Position numbers and translations under genes: made by a program. Source: Vibrio sp. Of7-15 (GTDB lineage Bacteria > Pseudomonadota > Gammaproteobacteria > Enterobacterales > Vibrionaceae). From it: a DNA stretch of 64,000 nucleotides. The notes under the pieces were generated by a model. It had not been told where the DNA came from, ran no database searches, and saw only the letters and a list, made by a program, of their open reading frames with translations. The stretch lies in assembly GCF_022347565.1 (NCBI RefSeq), contig NZ_JAKRGH010000011.1:62001-126000 (forward strand). Direction: 5' to 3'. Positions 17,489 to 27,003 of the stretch are shown piece after piece. Every line of letters begins with the position of its first letter. Position 1 is the stretch's first letter.

Positions 17489-18555
17489 GACGCGAACCTC
17501 TTACTCACCAACAAATAAAGAAGAAACGGCACCCCAACCAATGAGGTCACAATCCCAATTGGAATAATGGTGCCCGGCACCACTAATTTAGAAACTAAAG
17601 AAGCCAGCCCGAGAACCAAAGCCCCCATCATGGTCGCCATGGGTAAGTAGAACCGCTGATCTTCTCCCACTAACATGCGGGACAGATGCGGAGCCACTAA
17701 CCCCACAAAGCCAATCGTTCCAACAAAAGACACCGCGCCCGCGGTTAGCAAAGAGCACAACAGAAACATACGAAGCCGAAGTTTATCGGTTCGAATCCCT
17801 AAACTTTGCGCCCTATCATCACCAGCAGACAACGCCGTCAGCGACCACACTTGTGGTACTACACACATAATAGAGAACACTAGAATTGCACCAGCCACTC
17901 CTACCGAGATCCAACTGGCCTTAAGTAAGCTCCCGAATAACCAGAACACAATTTGTTGCAGAACTTCAGGAGAAGCCATGTACTGAACAAGAGATTGTAA
18001 TGCTTGAAAGAAGAACAGCACCACAATACCAGCCAAGATCAGTACCTTGGCGTCCATATTTCGCCCTTTACCTATAAAGAAAATGGCAAAGCTGGATAAC
18101 GCGGAGGCCAAAAAAGCGGACACAGGCACACCCAGCCAAGCATGCCCAAAAAAAGTAAGACCCGATAAAATAGCAACAGCAGCACCAAACCCGGCAGCAG
18201 CCGAAACGCCCAAGGTGTAAGGGCTTGCCAACGGGTTAGCCAATAGCGTTTGCATGAGCCCACCGGCTAGCCCCAAAGAAGCCCCTACCACCAAACAAGT
18301 TAACGTTAATGGCAACCGTAACTGCCAAATAATTGTGGAATGAAGCGAATCTCCACTCGGACCATTCCATAACGCATAAAGCACGTCACTGATGCTCATC
18401 CAAGAAGAGCCTATGCCTAGATCGGCAATCACAATCAAACTTAAAACAATGGAAGCCAACAGTATTAAACGAAAACGTGCTCGGTTTAATTCTGTATAAA
18501 TACGGCTTGACTGAACTTTTTCTGAAGCCAACGTATTCATGACGCTTTTCATCAC
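17485..18555 (-). CDS. FecCD-family ABC permease
   Basis: The 356-residue, highly hydrophobic protein has the size and layout of FecCD/BtuC permeases, with about ten membrane segments and the family stretch GLVAPHLSRMLVG (around residues 285-297). It is the only permease gene in the operon, so it probably works as a homodimer. It overlaps the binding-protein gene upstream and the ATPase gene downstream by four bases each. Staphylopine uses a peptide/nickel-type importer (CntABCDF) instead, so a FecCD importer beside cntLM is notable. Confidence 0.92.
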   Translation of the reverse strand: MMKSVMNTLASEKVQSSRIYTELNRARFRLILLASIVLSLIVIADLGIGSSWMSISDVLYALWNGPSGDSLHSTIIWQLRLPLTLTCLVVGASLGLAGGLMQTLLANPLASPYTLGVSAAAGFGAAVAILSGLTFFGHAWLGVPVSAFLASALSSFAIFFIGKGRNMDAKVLILAGIVVLFFFQALQSLVQYMASPEVLQQIVFWLFGSLLKASWISVGVAGAILVFSIMCVVPQVWSLTALSAGDDRAQSLGIRTDKLRLRMFLLCSLLTAGAVSFVGTIGFVGLVAPHLSRMLVGEDQRFYLPMATMMGALVLGLASLVSKLVVPGTIIPIGIVTSLVGVPFLLYLLVSKRFAS

Positions 18556-19664
18556 CCTTCAACTTGGATCATAAACGTACCATCAAGCTTTAAAGGCATA
18601 AATTGCTCAAAAAAGGCTTGATGATTCTTCTTTGGATCCACATCTTTAAACGCTTCTGGGTAAATGGATTTAGCCAAGTATTGTAAAAATACGTGATCAT
18701 AAATGGTTCGTGTACCTGAGTGGTACATGCCATAAAAGTCATTGTTTTTTATGGCGCTGAGCTTGTCCCAACCTTGACGTTTCAAATAAGGGGCATATCG
18801 CGCTTGAGCCTGAGCTTCCGTCGTACCAAAACCTAATAGTGCACTGTCGTTATATTTTGACCAATGAGCACCAGACACAAAAATTACTTCCGGATCTTGG
18901 CTTAATACATATTCAGGAGTTAGGTGCGCTGAGCCTTTGAATTTACCTGTTGCAATATTATTGGCTCCTGCCAACGCTAACAGTTTACCCCACATGGAGG
19001 TGCTATAGCTTTTCCCATATTCATCGGCCCCGCCTGTGCCAATTTCAACATACACACGCTTTGCTGGATGTTCATCCAAATAGTTAGCCACCCGCTGCTG
19101 AACATCAGCCACTGTGGTTTCATATTCGGTTGCAATTTTTTCGGCTCGCTGTTCTACCCCCATCACCTTACCGATCACACGAGTACTGGCGACATGCTTT
19201 TCCACTGTTTGTGCATTAAAATCAACCACCACCACTTTAATGCCAACTCGCTCAAGCAACGCCACTTTGTCACCCAGAGATTTATATTGCCAAGCAGCAA
19301 GCAACGCCACATCGGGCTTCACGGTTAGCAACTTCTCAAAATCGAACGTTCCCGTGTAAATTGAGCCCGAATCTGCAATACTTTCTAATTCTGGAATAAC
19401 TTTGGTATAAGTTGCCCACTGAGACTGGCGATAGTCTTTCCAAGACGCACGCGGGAAAATAGCGACTTTACTGTATGCTTCAGGCCCTGCAATCGCGAGA
19501 AAATCTTCAAAATAGAAACCAAGAAAAATGCGTTCTGCTGGTTTTTCTAATGTCACTTCCCTATCGATCACATCTTGAAATGTGATCTCAGCGTGAGCTG
19601 ATGCAACAAAAAATCCGCACGTCATTACGGCAGATAAGAATAACTGCTTAATTCCCTTCATCAT
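18552..19664 (-). CDS. Periplasmic metallophore-binding protein, FecB/BtuF type
   Basis: The 370-residue protein begins with a signal peptide ending near AHA (residue 25) and continues as a class III binding protein of the iron-siderophore/cobalamin type, with two lobes joined by a long helix. It is the first gene of the six-gene operon that includes permease, ATPase, CntL, CntM and the exporter. It should capture the metal complex in the periplasm. A TonB-dependent outer-membrane receptor is not in the window. An AAGAGATAA ribosome site precedes the ATG. The ligand is inferred from context only. Confidence 0.88.
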   Translation of the reverse strand: MMKGIKQLFLSAVMTCGFFVASAHAEITFQDVIDREVTLEKPAERIFLGFYFEDFLAIAGPEAYSKVAIFPRASWKDYRQSQWATYTKVIPELESIADSGSIYTGTFDFEKLLTVKPDVALLAAWQYKSLGDKVALLERVGIKVVVVDFNAQTVEKHVASTRVIGKVMGVEQRAEKIATEYETTVADVQQRVANYLDEHPAKRVYVEIGTGGADEYGKSYSTSMWGKLLALAGANNIATGKFKGSAHLTPEYVLSQDPEVIFVSGAHWSKYNDSALLGFGTTEAQAQARYAPYLKRQGWDKLSAIKNNDFYGMYHSGTRTIYDHVFLQYLAKSIYPEAFKDVDPKKNHQAFFEQFMPLKLDGTFMIQVEG

Positions 19665-19695
19665 TTATCTCTTTTTATTTAATCAAAAACCAACT

Positions 19696-19713
19696 GTAAC
19701 GTTATAACATTAC
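19696..19713. promoter_or_regulatory. Zur-like palindrome in the metallophore operon promoter
   Basis: GTAACGTTATAACATTAC is an 18-bp palindrome with 16 of 18 positions symmetric, centred on GTTATAAC. Gammaproteobacterial Zur sites are built from similar TGTTATA/TATAACA arms, although their published spacing is usually wider. It lies 32-49 bp upstream of the binding-protein start, in a position to block RNA polymerase. Zinc control would fit an opine metallophore operon. The match is by eye and Zur identity is tentative. Confidence 0.4.
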
Positions 19714-19725
19714 CAAAGTAGACCA

Positions 19726-19744
19726 AATGAGAATGAATATCATG
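19726..19744. promoter_or_regulatory. Fur-like box in the metallophore operon promoter
   Basis: AATGAGAATGAATATCATG fits the degenerate Vibrio Fur consensus AATGANAATNATTNTCATT except at two positions. It is next to the Zur-like palindrome, about 62-80 bp upstream of the operon's first ATG. Staphylopine genes are known to answer to both Fur and Zur, so paired sites make sense here. Confidence 0.55.
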
Positions 19745-19868
19745 AAAATTAATGACGACGATAAGAAAGTGGGATTAACATCAGAAAATAAAATGTAACT
19801 GATAGAATTAAATGTTACCTAAGATGTAGGAAGCGAGGGTATAAGGTGTGTTGACTGAGAAAGGCGAT

Positions 19869-20459
19869 TTAATCCGGTTTAATATAACGATAAGTAAGGT
19901 TGATCCTTTCTGACTTCGGCATCTTTGTTTTAGGTACGCAATGTTGCCAATCGCGCTGCATGTCCCCTGCCATAATGAGTAAACTACCAGATACCAGATC
20001 AAACGTGATTTTCTGTTTGGTTTCTTTATGTTTAATATGAAACTTACGCGTTTCCCCAAAACTCAATGATGCAATGATGGGCTGCTCCCCAAGCTCTGGT
20101 TCATTGTCGCTGTGCCAGCCATTAGAGTCATTACCATCTCGATATAAATTAGCAAGCACTGAATTGAAATTTGTCATTGCTACTTGCTCACATCGTACTT
20201 TCAGATCCGAAAGAAGAGCAAGCCAAGGTCTCGGTTCCATGGTCAAATTTGAATAACGGTAACGCTTATCCCCATACCATGACTGTAATCGAGGAATGGG
20301 CATCGTTTTACCAAACAGCGTGATATTATCCCTTTGCCATTGTATTTGTTCACGGAGGCTTTCAAAAAGTCCATATGACTCTTCAAGTGCAATAAACTGA
20401 GGGTCCCAGTAGAGCTTCCCTCCCTGCAAGCTATGCCATTTCTTGACTTCAAGATCCAT
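19869..20459 (-). CDS. alkB: AlkB-family 2-oxoglutarate/Fe(II) nucleic-acid demethylase
   Basis: The 196-residue protein resembles the ALKBH2/3 branch of AlkB dioxygenases, which remove N-methyl lesions from DNA or RNA by oxidation. The iron ligands are visible as HSD (in GWHSDNEPELG, about residue 116) and the later His in WQHCVPK (about residue 176). The 2-oxoglutarate arginine region reads RINLTYRYI near the C-terminus. Length is normal. It stands alone, with the metallophore promoter just downstream and an unknown gene upstream. Confidence 0.88.
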   Translation of the reverse strand: MDLEVKKWHSLQGGKLYWDPQFIALEESYGLFESLREQIQWQRDNITLFGKTMPIPRLQSWYGDKRYRYSNLTMEPRPWLALLSDLKVRCEQVAMTNFNSVLANLYRDGNDSNGWHSDNEPELGEQPIIASLSFGETRKFHIKHKETKQKITFDLVSGSLLIMAGDMQRDWQHCVPKTKMPKSERINLTYRYIKPD

Positions 20460-20539
20460 ATAATTTGCCCTTAACGCACTACAACCAAAACCACAACTGA
20501 CACGAGCGTAAGCTGTATCAACCCAGATTAGAACAGTAC

Positions 20540-20941
20540 CTATCGTTTATATTTTTTGTATAAAGAATCAACAGAGTGATCAAAAAACTCTTTTAAGTGC
20601 CGCTTTGCTTCCGGAATTGAAACCACATCGAAACTTTTAGAAACCGCTTTACGATTAAAAATATTGAGAAATCCAGGCTTAACCACGATATCCAGATCAA
20701 GCAATCCTTCATCATACCCCATAGGTGTAAATTGATAAGTGGCGTACTTACTGTCTTCATCGCCCAGAATAAAGAAAAAGCCACCTCCCTCACCTAACTC
20801 TTCAAATAACTCTGACTCTCTAACCCAAGGGTAATTGTCTATAATGTCACATAATTCTCTGTGCAATTTTACTTCTTTTTCATGATTAACCAGCTCAGGT
20901 CCATCAACTCGGTGCTGATAATATGCTTTTACTGAAACCAT
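20540..20941 (-). CDS. Conserved hypothetical protein, 133 residues
   Basis: The protein is soluble, acidic in the middle and lysine-rich at the end (YKKYKR), with no signal peptide or membrane segment. A glycine stretch (LGEGGGFFFILGDED) precedes alternating hydrophobic strands. No family was recognised. It is separated from alkB by 80 bp and read in the same direction. It looks like a real gene because the frame is clean and residue use is normal. Confidence 0.6.
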   Translation of the reverse strand: MVSVKAYYQHRVDGPELVNHEKEVKLHRELCDIIDNYPWVRESELFEELGEGGGFFFILGDEDSKYATYQFTPMGYDEGLLDLDIVVKPGFLNIFNRKAVSKSFDVVSIPEAKRHLKEFFDHSVDSLYKKYKR

Positions 20942-21237
20942 ACTGTTTCCTTATGCCACTAACGGAGAATAGCTACCTTTTCCTAAGTCACAGCGTGCCA
21001 TATTGAGTGAAGGCGCACAAAGAGCAAGAGATGAAAATGCTACCTACCTTCAGAGTAAACCGCCAAAATGTCCCTAAATACTCAATCCCAGCAAAATAAA
21101 TACATTGGTCTGATGACTTACTGGACCGTATTGTATTAACTGAGAGAATAATCAATAATGCATTTCATAAAATCGCACTCCTTTGAGATGCACGTCACAT
21201 AAAATGCTCACTTTCGCATACCTTAGGTGTAACTGTT

Positions 21238-23424
21238 TTGAAATCATTATCTTGGACGATTGTTTCCCCTGCAATCATAATTGCCCTGCTCTGCACATTG
21301 TTTTTCTCTCTTGCATCACCGTTTGTGTTAGAGCGTTTTGCCAAAGAAATTGCTATTGATAATGCCCAAAATTTGGTCTCTACGTTTCGTAATGTCCGAA
21401 ATTATTTTTCAACCCATGTCATTAATAAAGTCGTGGAAAATGGTAATTTTCATATTACCCCTATGCATAAGGACGATGAGTTTGGTGTGCCTGTACCTGC
21501 CACTTTTTTAATGGAGATGGTGGAAAATGACACCCACATTACCACGTCATTAAGCAGCCCTTACCCTTTTAAGAATCGCATGGATCGTATCCAAGATGAT
21601 TTCCAAAAACGCGCTTGGTCAGCCCTTAGTGACAAAGCCGATGATTTTTACGTCGAGTTGATCAGAAAAAACAACAGCACCATTGTCCGTGTGGCTCAGG
21701 CAGACAGGCTCAGCGCCCAAGCTTGTGTCGACTGCCATAACAATCATCCCTATTCTCTGCGTAATGATTGGGAGCTCAACGACGTACGAGGGCTATTGGA
21801 GGTCAATACCGTTGTTGATGGATGGCTTGAGCGAGGAGCAATGGTCAGCAAAAGCTTAACGATCATAACCTTGCTTGGTTTGATCATCATTATGTTCATC
21901 AACTACCGAGTCGCTCGTAAGGTATCAACACCTTTAGGAAAAATTACTGACTCCTTGAGCCTACTCGCACAAGGTAAAGATACTGACATTAAAGAAGTTT
22001 CAGGGGATTACCAAGAAATCGCAGAGCTTCAACACGCTTTTAATGGGCTGCATAAAAAAGAGCAACAACGACGCTGTCTAATCAAAGAAGTCGAACATTT
22101 AGCGTACTTCGATCCCCTCACCAATTTAGCCAATAGAACTGGGTTTATCACCTCGTTAGATCAATTACTCGTGGCAGAAAAAGCCCAGAATGGGGATGTG
22201 AGCGTTTTGCTTATTGATATTGACCGTTTCCGAGATGTAAACAACACCTTAGGCTATGATGCTGGTGACGCCATTTTGATCTCAGTAGCCAAACGTTTAT
22301 CGGCTCTCGTACCTGCCGATGGTTTACTAGCCCGTCTTGGCGAAGATAAATACGCAGTTGCCTTACCACGGCGCGCGCACAGTGGCTGCCAGGGCATTGA
22401 TCCTTTTATAAACACTGTGATGGATGCCATTTCAACCGAAATTGTATGGCAAGAGCGCACAGTAAAATTAATGCTCAATATTGGTGTTAGCTGCAGCTCT
22501 CATGATGCCCAACACGGTGACGATATGTTGATCCAAGCAAACATCGCTTTACACGCTGCCAAAGCAAAAGGCAAAAACCAAGCGGTCCGACATATTCCTG
22601 AATTATCGCAAATGGCACGGCAACGGGTCGACTTAGTTAAACAAATCACCCAAGCCATCGACAATAATGAATTTGTGCCTTTCTATCAGCCACAATTCTG
22701 CGCTGAAACAGGCCGTATTATTGGTGCTGAAGCCCTGATGCGTTGGAAGAAACAGGATGGTAGCTTAATCTCACCAGGGGAATTTATCCCTTTAGCCGAG
22801 CAATCTCACCTTATTCTCCCAATGGGAACTAAGATTTTTGAAAACGCCTGCCTAGACTGTCAAGGTTGGCAACAATACAGCGCACTAAAAGGCGTAAGAG
22901 TTGCGGTTAATGTTTCCAGCGTGCAGTTTGCTAATCAAGATATTTTGCAATTAACCAACAACATGCTGACCAAAACAAACATTTCACCAAATTTGGTCGA
23001 ATTGGAGGTGACTGAAAGTGCGATGCTTGGTGATCTTTCAAAAGTCATTTCTATTCTGGAACAATTAAAACAACTTGGAGTGGAAATTGCGTTGGATGAC
23101 TTTGGCACTGGGTATTCATCCCTCAGCTACTTAAAGTCGTTACCCATCGACCGCTTAAAAATCGATCGTGAGTTTGTCAAAGACTTACTCAATAACCCAA
23201 CCGATCAAGCCATACTGAGTATGATCTGCAATCTAGGCAGAGATTTGTCGCTGAAAGTATTAGCGGAAGGTGTCGAAAACAAACACCAATTAGACATGTT
23301 AAAAAAGTCAGGTTGCGAAGAAGTTCAAGGGTTCTACTTTGCCAAACCAATGCCACTTGAGGAATTTATCGCCTTTGCTGTTTCTTATCAGAATAAACTG
23401 GCAAGCGGCACAACCTCTCTTTGA
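21238..23424 (+). CDS. Heme-sensor (DUF3365) HAMP-GGDEF-EAL cyclic-di-GMP phosphodiesterase
   Basis: The 728-residue protein starts at TTG. Order: N-terminal membrane helix, periplasmic DUF3365/Tll0287-like domain with a CVDCH heme-attachment motif (about residues 163-167), second membrane helix near 205-225, HAMP, GGDEF and EAL. The GGDEF site reads LGEDK, so cyclase activity is probably lost. The EAL domain is intact (EALMRW about 497, DDFGTGYSS about 620), so c-di-GMP breakdown is the likely output, perhaps tuned by redox or gas binding at the heme. It is a single gene ending at a hairpin shared with the convergent protease gene. Confidence 0.9.
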   Translation: MKSLSWTIVSPAIIIALLCTLFFSLASPFVLERFAKEIAIDNAQNLVSTFRNVRNYFSTHVINKVVENGNFHITPMHKDDEFGVPVPATFLMEMVENDTHITTSLSSPYPFKNRMDRIQDDFQKRAWSALSDKADDFYVELIRKNNSTIVRVAQADRLSAQACVDCHNNHPYSLRNDWELNDVRGLLEVNTVVDGWLERGAMVSKSLTIITLLGLIIIMFINYRVARKVSTPLGKITDSLSLLAQGKDTDIKEVSGDYQEIAELQHAFNGLHKKEQQRRCLIKEVEHLAYFDPLTNLANRTGFITSLDQLLVAEKAQNGDVSVLLIDIDRFRDVNNTLGYDAGDAILISVAKRLSALVPADGLLARLGEDKYAVALPRRAHSGCQGIDPFINTVMDAISTEIVWQERTVKLMLNIGVSCSSHDAQHGDDMLIQANIALHAAKAKGKNQAVRHIPELSQMARQRVDLVKQITQAIDNNEFVPFYQPQFCAETGRIIGAEALMRWKKQDGSLISPGEFIPLAEQSHLILPMGTKIFENACLDCQGWQQYSALKGVRVAVNVSSVQFANQDILQLTNNMLTKTNISPNLVELEVTESAMLGDLSKVISILEQLKQLGVEIALDDFGTGYSSLSYLKSLPIDRLKIDREFVKDLLNNPTDQAILSMICNLGRDLSLKVLAEGVENKHQLDMLKKSGCEEVQGFYFAKPMPLEEFIAFAVSYQNKLASGTTSL

Positions 23425-23440
23425 GCTCGTCCTCATACAA

Positions 23441-23476
23441 AATCAGCCCAACATGAACATTCATGATGGGCTGATT
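23441..23476. terminator. Bidirectional hairpin between convergent genes
   Basis: AATCAGCCCA pairs with TGGGCTGATT (10 bp), and the enclosed sequence continues the stem with CATGAA/TTCATG. It lies 17 bp after the GGDEF-EAL stop and 19 bp after the stop of the convergent protease gene, so it likely ends both transcripts. Confidence 0.75.
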
Positions 23477-23494
23477 CTCATCTTATTGATGTGA

Positions 23495-25705
23495 TTACTT
23501 ATCGAAGGTCACGTCTAACTTCAAGCTCGCCCCGTGACTTTCTGGATCACTTTCCACCGTAATGTATTGCCAACCAAGCTGAGGGTTATTGATGGTAATG
23601 GATTCCCGATTACCCTCATTCACTGACTTTAACGTGTAAGTATTACTGTCTGCCCAATTTGATGGGTGATAGAACATATTAACATTACCTTCACCGTGAT
23701 CACTGTTGATGTCGATGCGTGTTATGCCATCTTGAACATAAAAGAAATAATGTGCTTTTCCACTGCTGATGCACGCTGTTTCACCATAATTAATTTGGCC
23801 ATACTCGTAAGGTCCATGCACTTTACAGCTGTCTGGAACCACGGTGTTAGTTGGCTTCTGAGTCGTAAGCGGCGTATCGTCACTTTGCACCGTTTGCAAC
23901 CAGTCGTACCATCTTTGATCTAAAGACGTTCCAATCGAAGTATCTAAGTAATTCAACCAACCAGTAACGTCCCCCACGCGTGCGTATTGCATCAACTGGT
24001 CAACCGATTCAGGAGAAACTTCAAATAGGAAACGTACCGCAAGGTATCCCCAACGATACACACGCTCATCACCACTGCTGTAAGTATTGGTCAAGATTTC
24101 ACTAAAGGAGTAATTTGCTTTACGACCAATTTCAACCGCCTCATCATAACGATTTTGATGCGATAGGTATTCTGCTAGTCCTTCTGACCACCACACTGAT
24201 TTATCACCGTCAGTACGGAAATAATTAAATCCACCATACATATTAAAGTGACCATCTAAGTAGTGAATATATTCGTGTTTTAGGTTCCAGACTAAAACAT
24301 CATCAAGCCAGGTCGCCTCATAAGCAATGAAACGAGCTTGGTTATCCATTTGAGACGGATCACCTTCAAGGTACATACCGCCATTATCGGTACTGATGTT
24401 AAACAAGGTTCCCGCGTAATTTTGATACTCTTGTGCCGAATCAAAAATATTAATTTCTAAATGCGTATTAAAATCATCGCTCACTGGCTGATGGTTTGTT
24501 TTTAGCACAGCGTGAAATAACGTTTCTTCTTTGGCTAATAAATCACACGATTGTTGTAGCTCGGGTGTGGTCATACTTTGAGCGCGAATTTTAACCGTAT
24601 CGCTACAAGAATAATGAACGCTTAAAACTTGCTCTTCAAGCTGACTTTTCCAACCACAAATATTGTATTTTTCGCATTGATTTGGATCGTAAACATCCAA
24701 TTGTTTTGCTGCGGCTATCCATGCGCTGGAGTAAGGTTCAAAACCAGACATAAAATCAACAATACCGCCCGTCACTTCTTGTGCAAGGGCGTCGGACAAG
24801 TTCCAATACTGGTGGTATTCCAAAAAGCGTGCGTATTCTTTTAATGCATCTGTCGCTTGATAACCATATTCAGACTGATGAATATAATCCGAATTGGCCA
24901 CCTTTAATAGCGCTTTACGTAATTCTGTGTGCTCTTCGGCGGCTTTTGTGTAAGTGGCATCCCAGCTGGCACGATACAATAACGTTAACGCACTAGTAAG
25001 GGCATTTCGATGTGAATAACTTTGTAAATGCTCTGGGCCAAACTCATTTAAATAACGAGTGACCACATCAATACTCTGTACAAAGTTTTTACTGCTGTCC
25101 CAAGCGGTAAAATATTCCCTTAACGTATCACCTTGAGCATCGGCGACTTTTGAGAAATTCGGGTTTAATCGATAAGTTTCCAATAAAGACAGCATCGCTT
25201 GGTGAGGGGCTTGGTCTTGATATGTCAGCTTATCATTGGTGGATTCCACATAAAACGCACCACGTAAATAATGGAACAAACGATACAACTCATCGCCTGA
25301 TGACGAATCGTACGATTGCGCTATCTTCTGAGCACGTTGGGCAACATCAATGACATTCTCCGCTTGATAAGTGTTTACCGCGATATCATCATTACTACGC
25401 ATTAACTCATTCACGCACTCAGCCGATGTGCCTTGAATATAATTAAATAATGCCTCAGAAGATAGGCCAGAAAAGTTCGAATATGAACCACAGCCTTCCA
25501 CATGACTTTCCATCATTCTGAATGCCGTAACAGGTTCATCCATATGATCAGCCAATATTGGCGAGGAAATGCTAATTGGAGCAAATTCAGAAGCCGCCTT
25601 TTGTCCTCGTTCAGATAGTTCTGTGACATGGCTGTCAGCAAAAGCCGAATTTGTAGAGAGCAAAAGAGAAACCAACAAAGTGAGTTTTTTCTTTGAAATA
25701 GACAT
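23495..25705 (-). CDS. Secreted M9 collagenase-like zinc metalloprotease
   Basis: The 736-residue protein has a signal peptide (cleavage near AFA-DS, residue 23), a long helical N-terminal activator region, and a gluzincin catalytic domain with HEYIH (residues 477-481) followed by the third-ligand segment EGLAEYLS (about 512). A C-terminal PPC-type beta domain occupies about 620-736. This is the layout of Vibrio microbial collagenases (peptidase family M9), though slightly shorter than the best-known ones. It should degrade collagen or gelatin outside the cell. It is monocistronic. Confidence 0.88.
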   Translation of the reverse strand: MSISKKKLTLLVSLLLSTNSAFADSHVTELSERGQKAASEFAPISISSPILADHMDEPVTAFRMMESHVEGCGSYSNFSGLSSEALFNYIQGTSAECVNELMRSNDDIAVNTYQAENVIDVAQRAQKIAQSYDSSSGDELYRLFHYLRGAFYVESTNDKLTYQDQAPHQAMLSLLETYRLNPNFSKVADAQGDTLREYFTAWDSSKNFVQSIDVVTRYLNEFGPEHLQSYSHRNALTSALTLLYRASWDATYTKAAEEHTELRKALLKVANSDYIHQSEYGYQATDALKEYARFLEYHQYWNLSDALAQEVTGGIVDFMSGFEPYSSAWIAAAKQLDVYDPNQCEKYNICGWKSQLEEQVLSVHYSCSDTVKIRAQSMTTPELQQSCDLLAKEETLFHAVLKTNHQPVSDDFNTHLEINIFDSAQEYQNYAGTLFNISTDNGGMYLEGDPSQMDNQARFIAYEATWLDDVLVWNLKHEYIHYLDGHFNMYGGFNYFRTDGDKSVWWSEGLAEYLSHQNRYDEAVEIGRKANYSFSEILTNTYSSGDERVYRWGYLAVRFLFEVSPESVDQLMQYARVGDVTGWLNYLDTSIGTSLDQRWYDWLQTVQSDDTPLTTQKPTNTVVPDSCKVHGPYEYGQINYGETACISSGKAHYFFYVQDGITRIDINSDHGEGNVNMFYHPSNWADSNTYTLKSVNEGNRESITINNPQLGWQYITVESDPESHGASLKLDVTFDK

Positions 25706-26074
25706 TCTATTCCTTTATTTGTTATTAAATTTTTATATCAGTGAGTTGTATATGAGCGGGCATGTTCAATAAGAAGCCATACACGCCATCGTGAATAGTA
25801 ATGAATATCGGTAAGATAAATAACTTATAAAACAACAATTAAATAATAAATAAAGCGTTTCTTGATATCTGTTCCATAATATTCATAGGTCAAATACCTA
25901 AACATAAAAGGTTCTAAACAATTTATATGCATAAGAGATACAAACTCATGAAATAAAAAGACACATCACTCTTTGTAAGTGTGCCCCTTACAAAAGCGTA
26001 CACAGCCTGACTCTAAAAAGTAATACTTTACGTTATGATGATTCTATTGCTTTTACTACATTGAGGTCTTAATA
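25706..26074. other. Divergent promoter region between protease and lipoprotein genes
   Basis: This 369-base AT-rich stretch carries the promoters of two genes read outward. Two small inverted repeats are visible: TAGGT-CAAAT-ACCTA (25886-25900) and TTTGTAAG-TGTGCCC-CTTACAAA (25972-25994). A TATGAT -10-like element lies at 26034-26039 ahead of the lipoprotein gene. No ORF is credible. Confidence 0.5.
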
Positions 26075-26941
26075 ATGAACAGCGGAAAAACACTATTACT
26101 AACATCACTAATCAGTGGTGTATTAGCAGGCTGTCACAGCAATAAGACTTTATCAACCACAGAGTCACACACGGAACCACGCTCATTGTCCGTGGCTTTT
26201 CCTCAGTATACCGACGTCTTTGGCATCAGTATTCGTGCCACCCCAACCACTCCACCAGAATCGATAAAGCACGCCGCCAATATCATGGCTCAGTATCTCG
26301 ACAATAATGAAGATGGCACCCCAGATAACCCCCACGTTGTGAACAAAATGGTTGAACAAGGAGCCACCCTCTTAATCGGCACCACAGATGCCGACTTCGA
26401 TGCAGCGGCAGACAAGCTGGATTCCCAGTCGGGAACTTACCAAGATCTCAAAGTGTATGAAATGCATCCCAATGGTGCAAAATCGGGGCAATTTGATGCC
26501 ACTTTAGAAGAGGTCTTACACTTAATTACCCATGTCGGTTATGCCAATACCTACCCAGATGTATTTGGTGAGCAAGCCCATTCCGAAATCGCCAACGCCA
26601 TGGATATTGCTCGCGGTGGTTATTTTGCAACAATACCGTCTAGTTACCCGCAAAACGCTTGGTATCGCTATGACGATGAAACTTGCGAGTACGACTGTAT
26701 GGTCACGGAATACACCTACTGGGCATTAACTTCGATTTTAGGCGCACAAGACTTTAGTGGACGTTTAGAAGAGATTCAGCACGAATGGCAGCTCAACAAC
26801 AAACAAAAAGTGGCGAACCAAGACCCGGCAGTGTATCGCATTTTAACCAATCCAACCTATTTACTGCCTACAGTACTGCCTGATGGTAATTACCAAGCAA
26901 TAGATTTCAAAATCAGTAAAACCACCAGCGATCCGAAGTAA
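26075..26941 (+). CDS. Hypothetical lipoprotein with calcium-loop-like motif
   Basis: The 288-residue protein has a lipoprotein signal (LAGC, Cys at about residue 19), so it is probably anchored in the envelope. A DNNEDGTPD stretch (about residues 75-83) resembles an EF-hand-type calcium loop. A segment EEVLHLITHVG (about 148-158) looks like a degenerate metallopeptidase helix but is not a full HExxH. The family is not recognised. Its position back to back with the collagenase-like gene may mean shared control, which is only a guess. Confidence 0.7.
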   Translation: MNSGKTLLLTSLISGVLAGCHSNKTLSTTESHTEPRSLSVAFPQYTDVFGISIRATPTTPPESIKHAANIMAQYLDNNEDGTPDNPHVVNKMVEQGATLLIGTTDADFDAAADKLDSQSGTYQDLKVYEMHPNGAKSGQFDATLEEVLHLITHVGYANTYPDVFGEQAHSEIANAMDIARGGYFATIPSSYPQNAWYRYDDETCEYDCMVTEYTYWALTSILGAQDFSGRLEEIQHEWQLNNKQKVANQDPAVYRILTNPTYLLPTVLPDGNYQAIDFKISKTTSDPK

Positions 26942-27003
26942 CTCAAACACCATTGAGGCAAAGAAACATGCAGTTCAGGTTTATAGTACCAAATACTTCA
27001 CAG

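Noticed and set aside
26501-26560. Zinc protease motif in the lipoprotein
   Set aside because: The segment reads EEVLHLITH rather than HExxH, so protease activity was not claimed.
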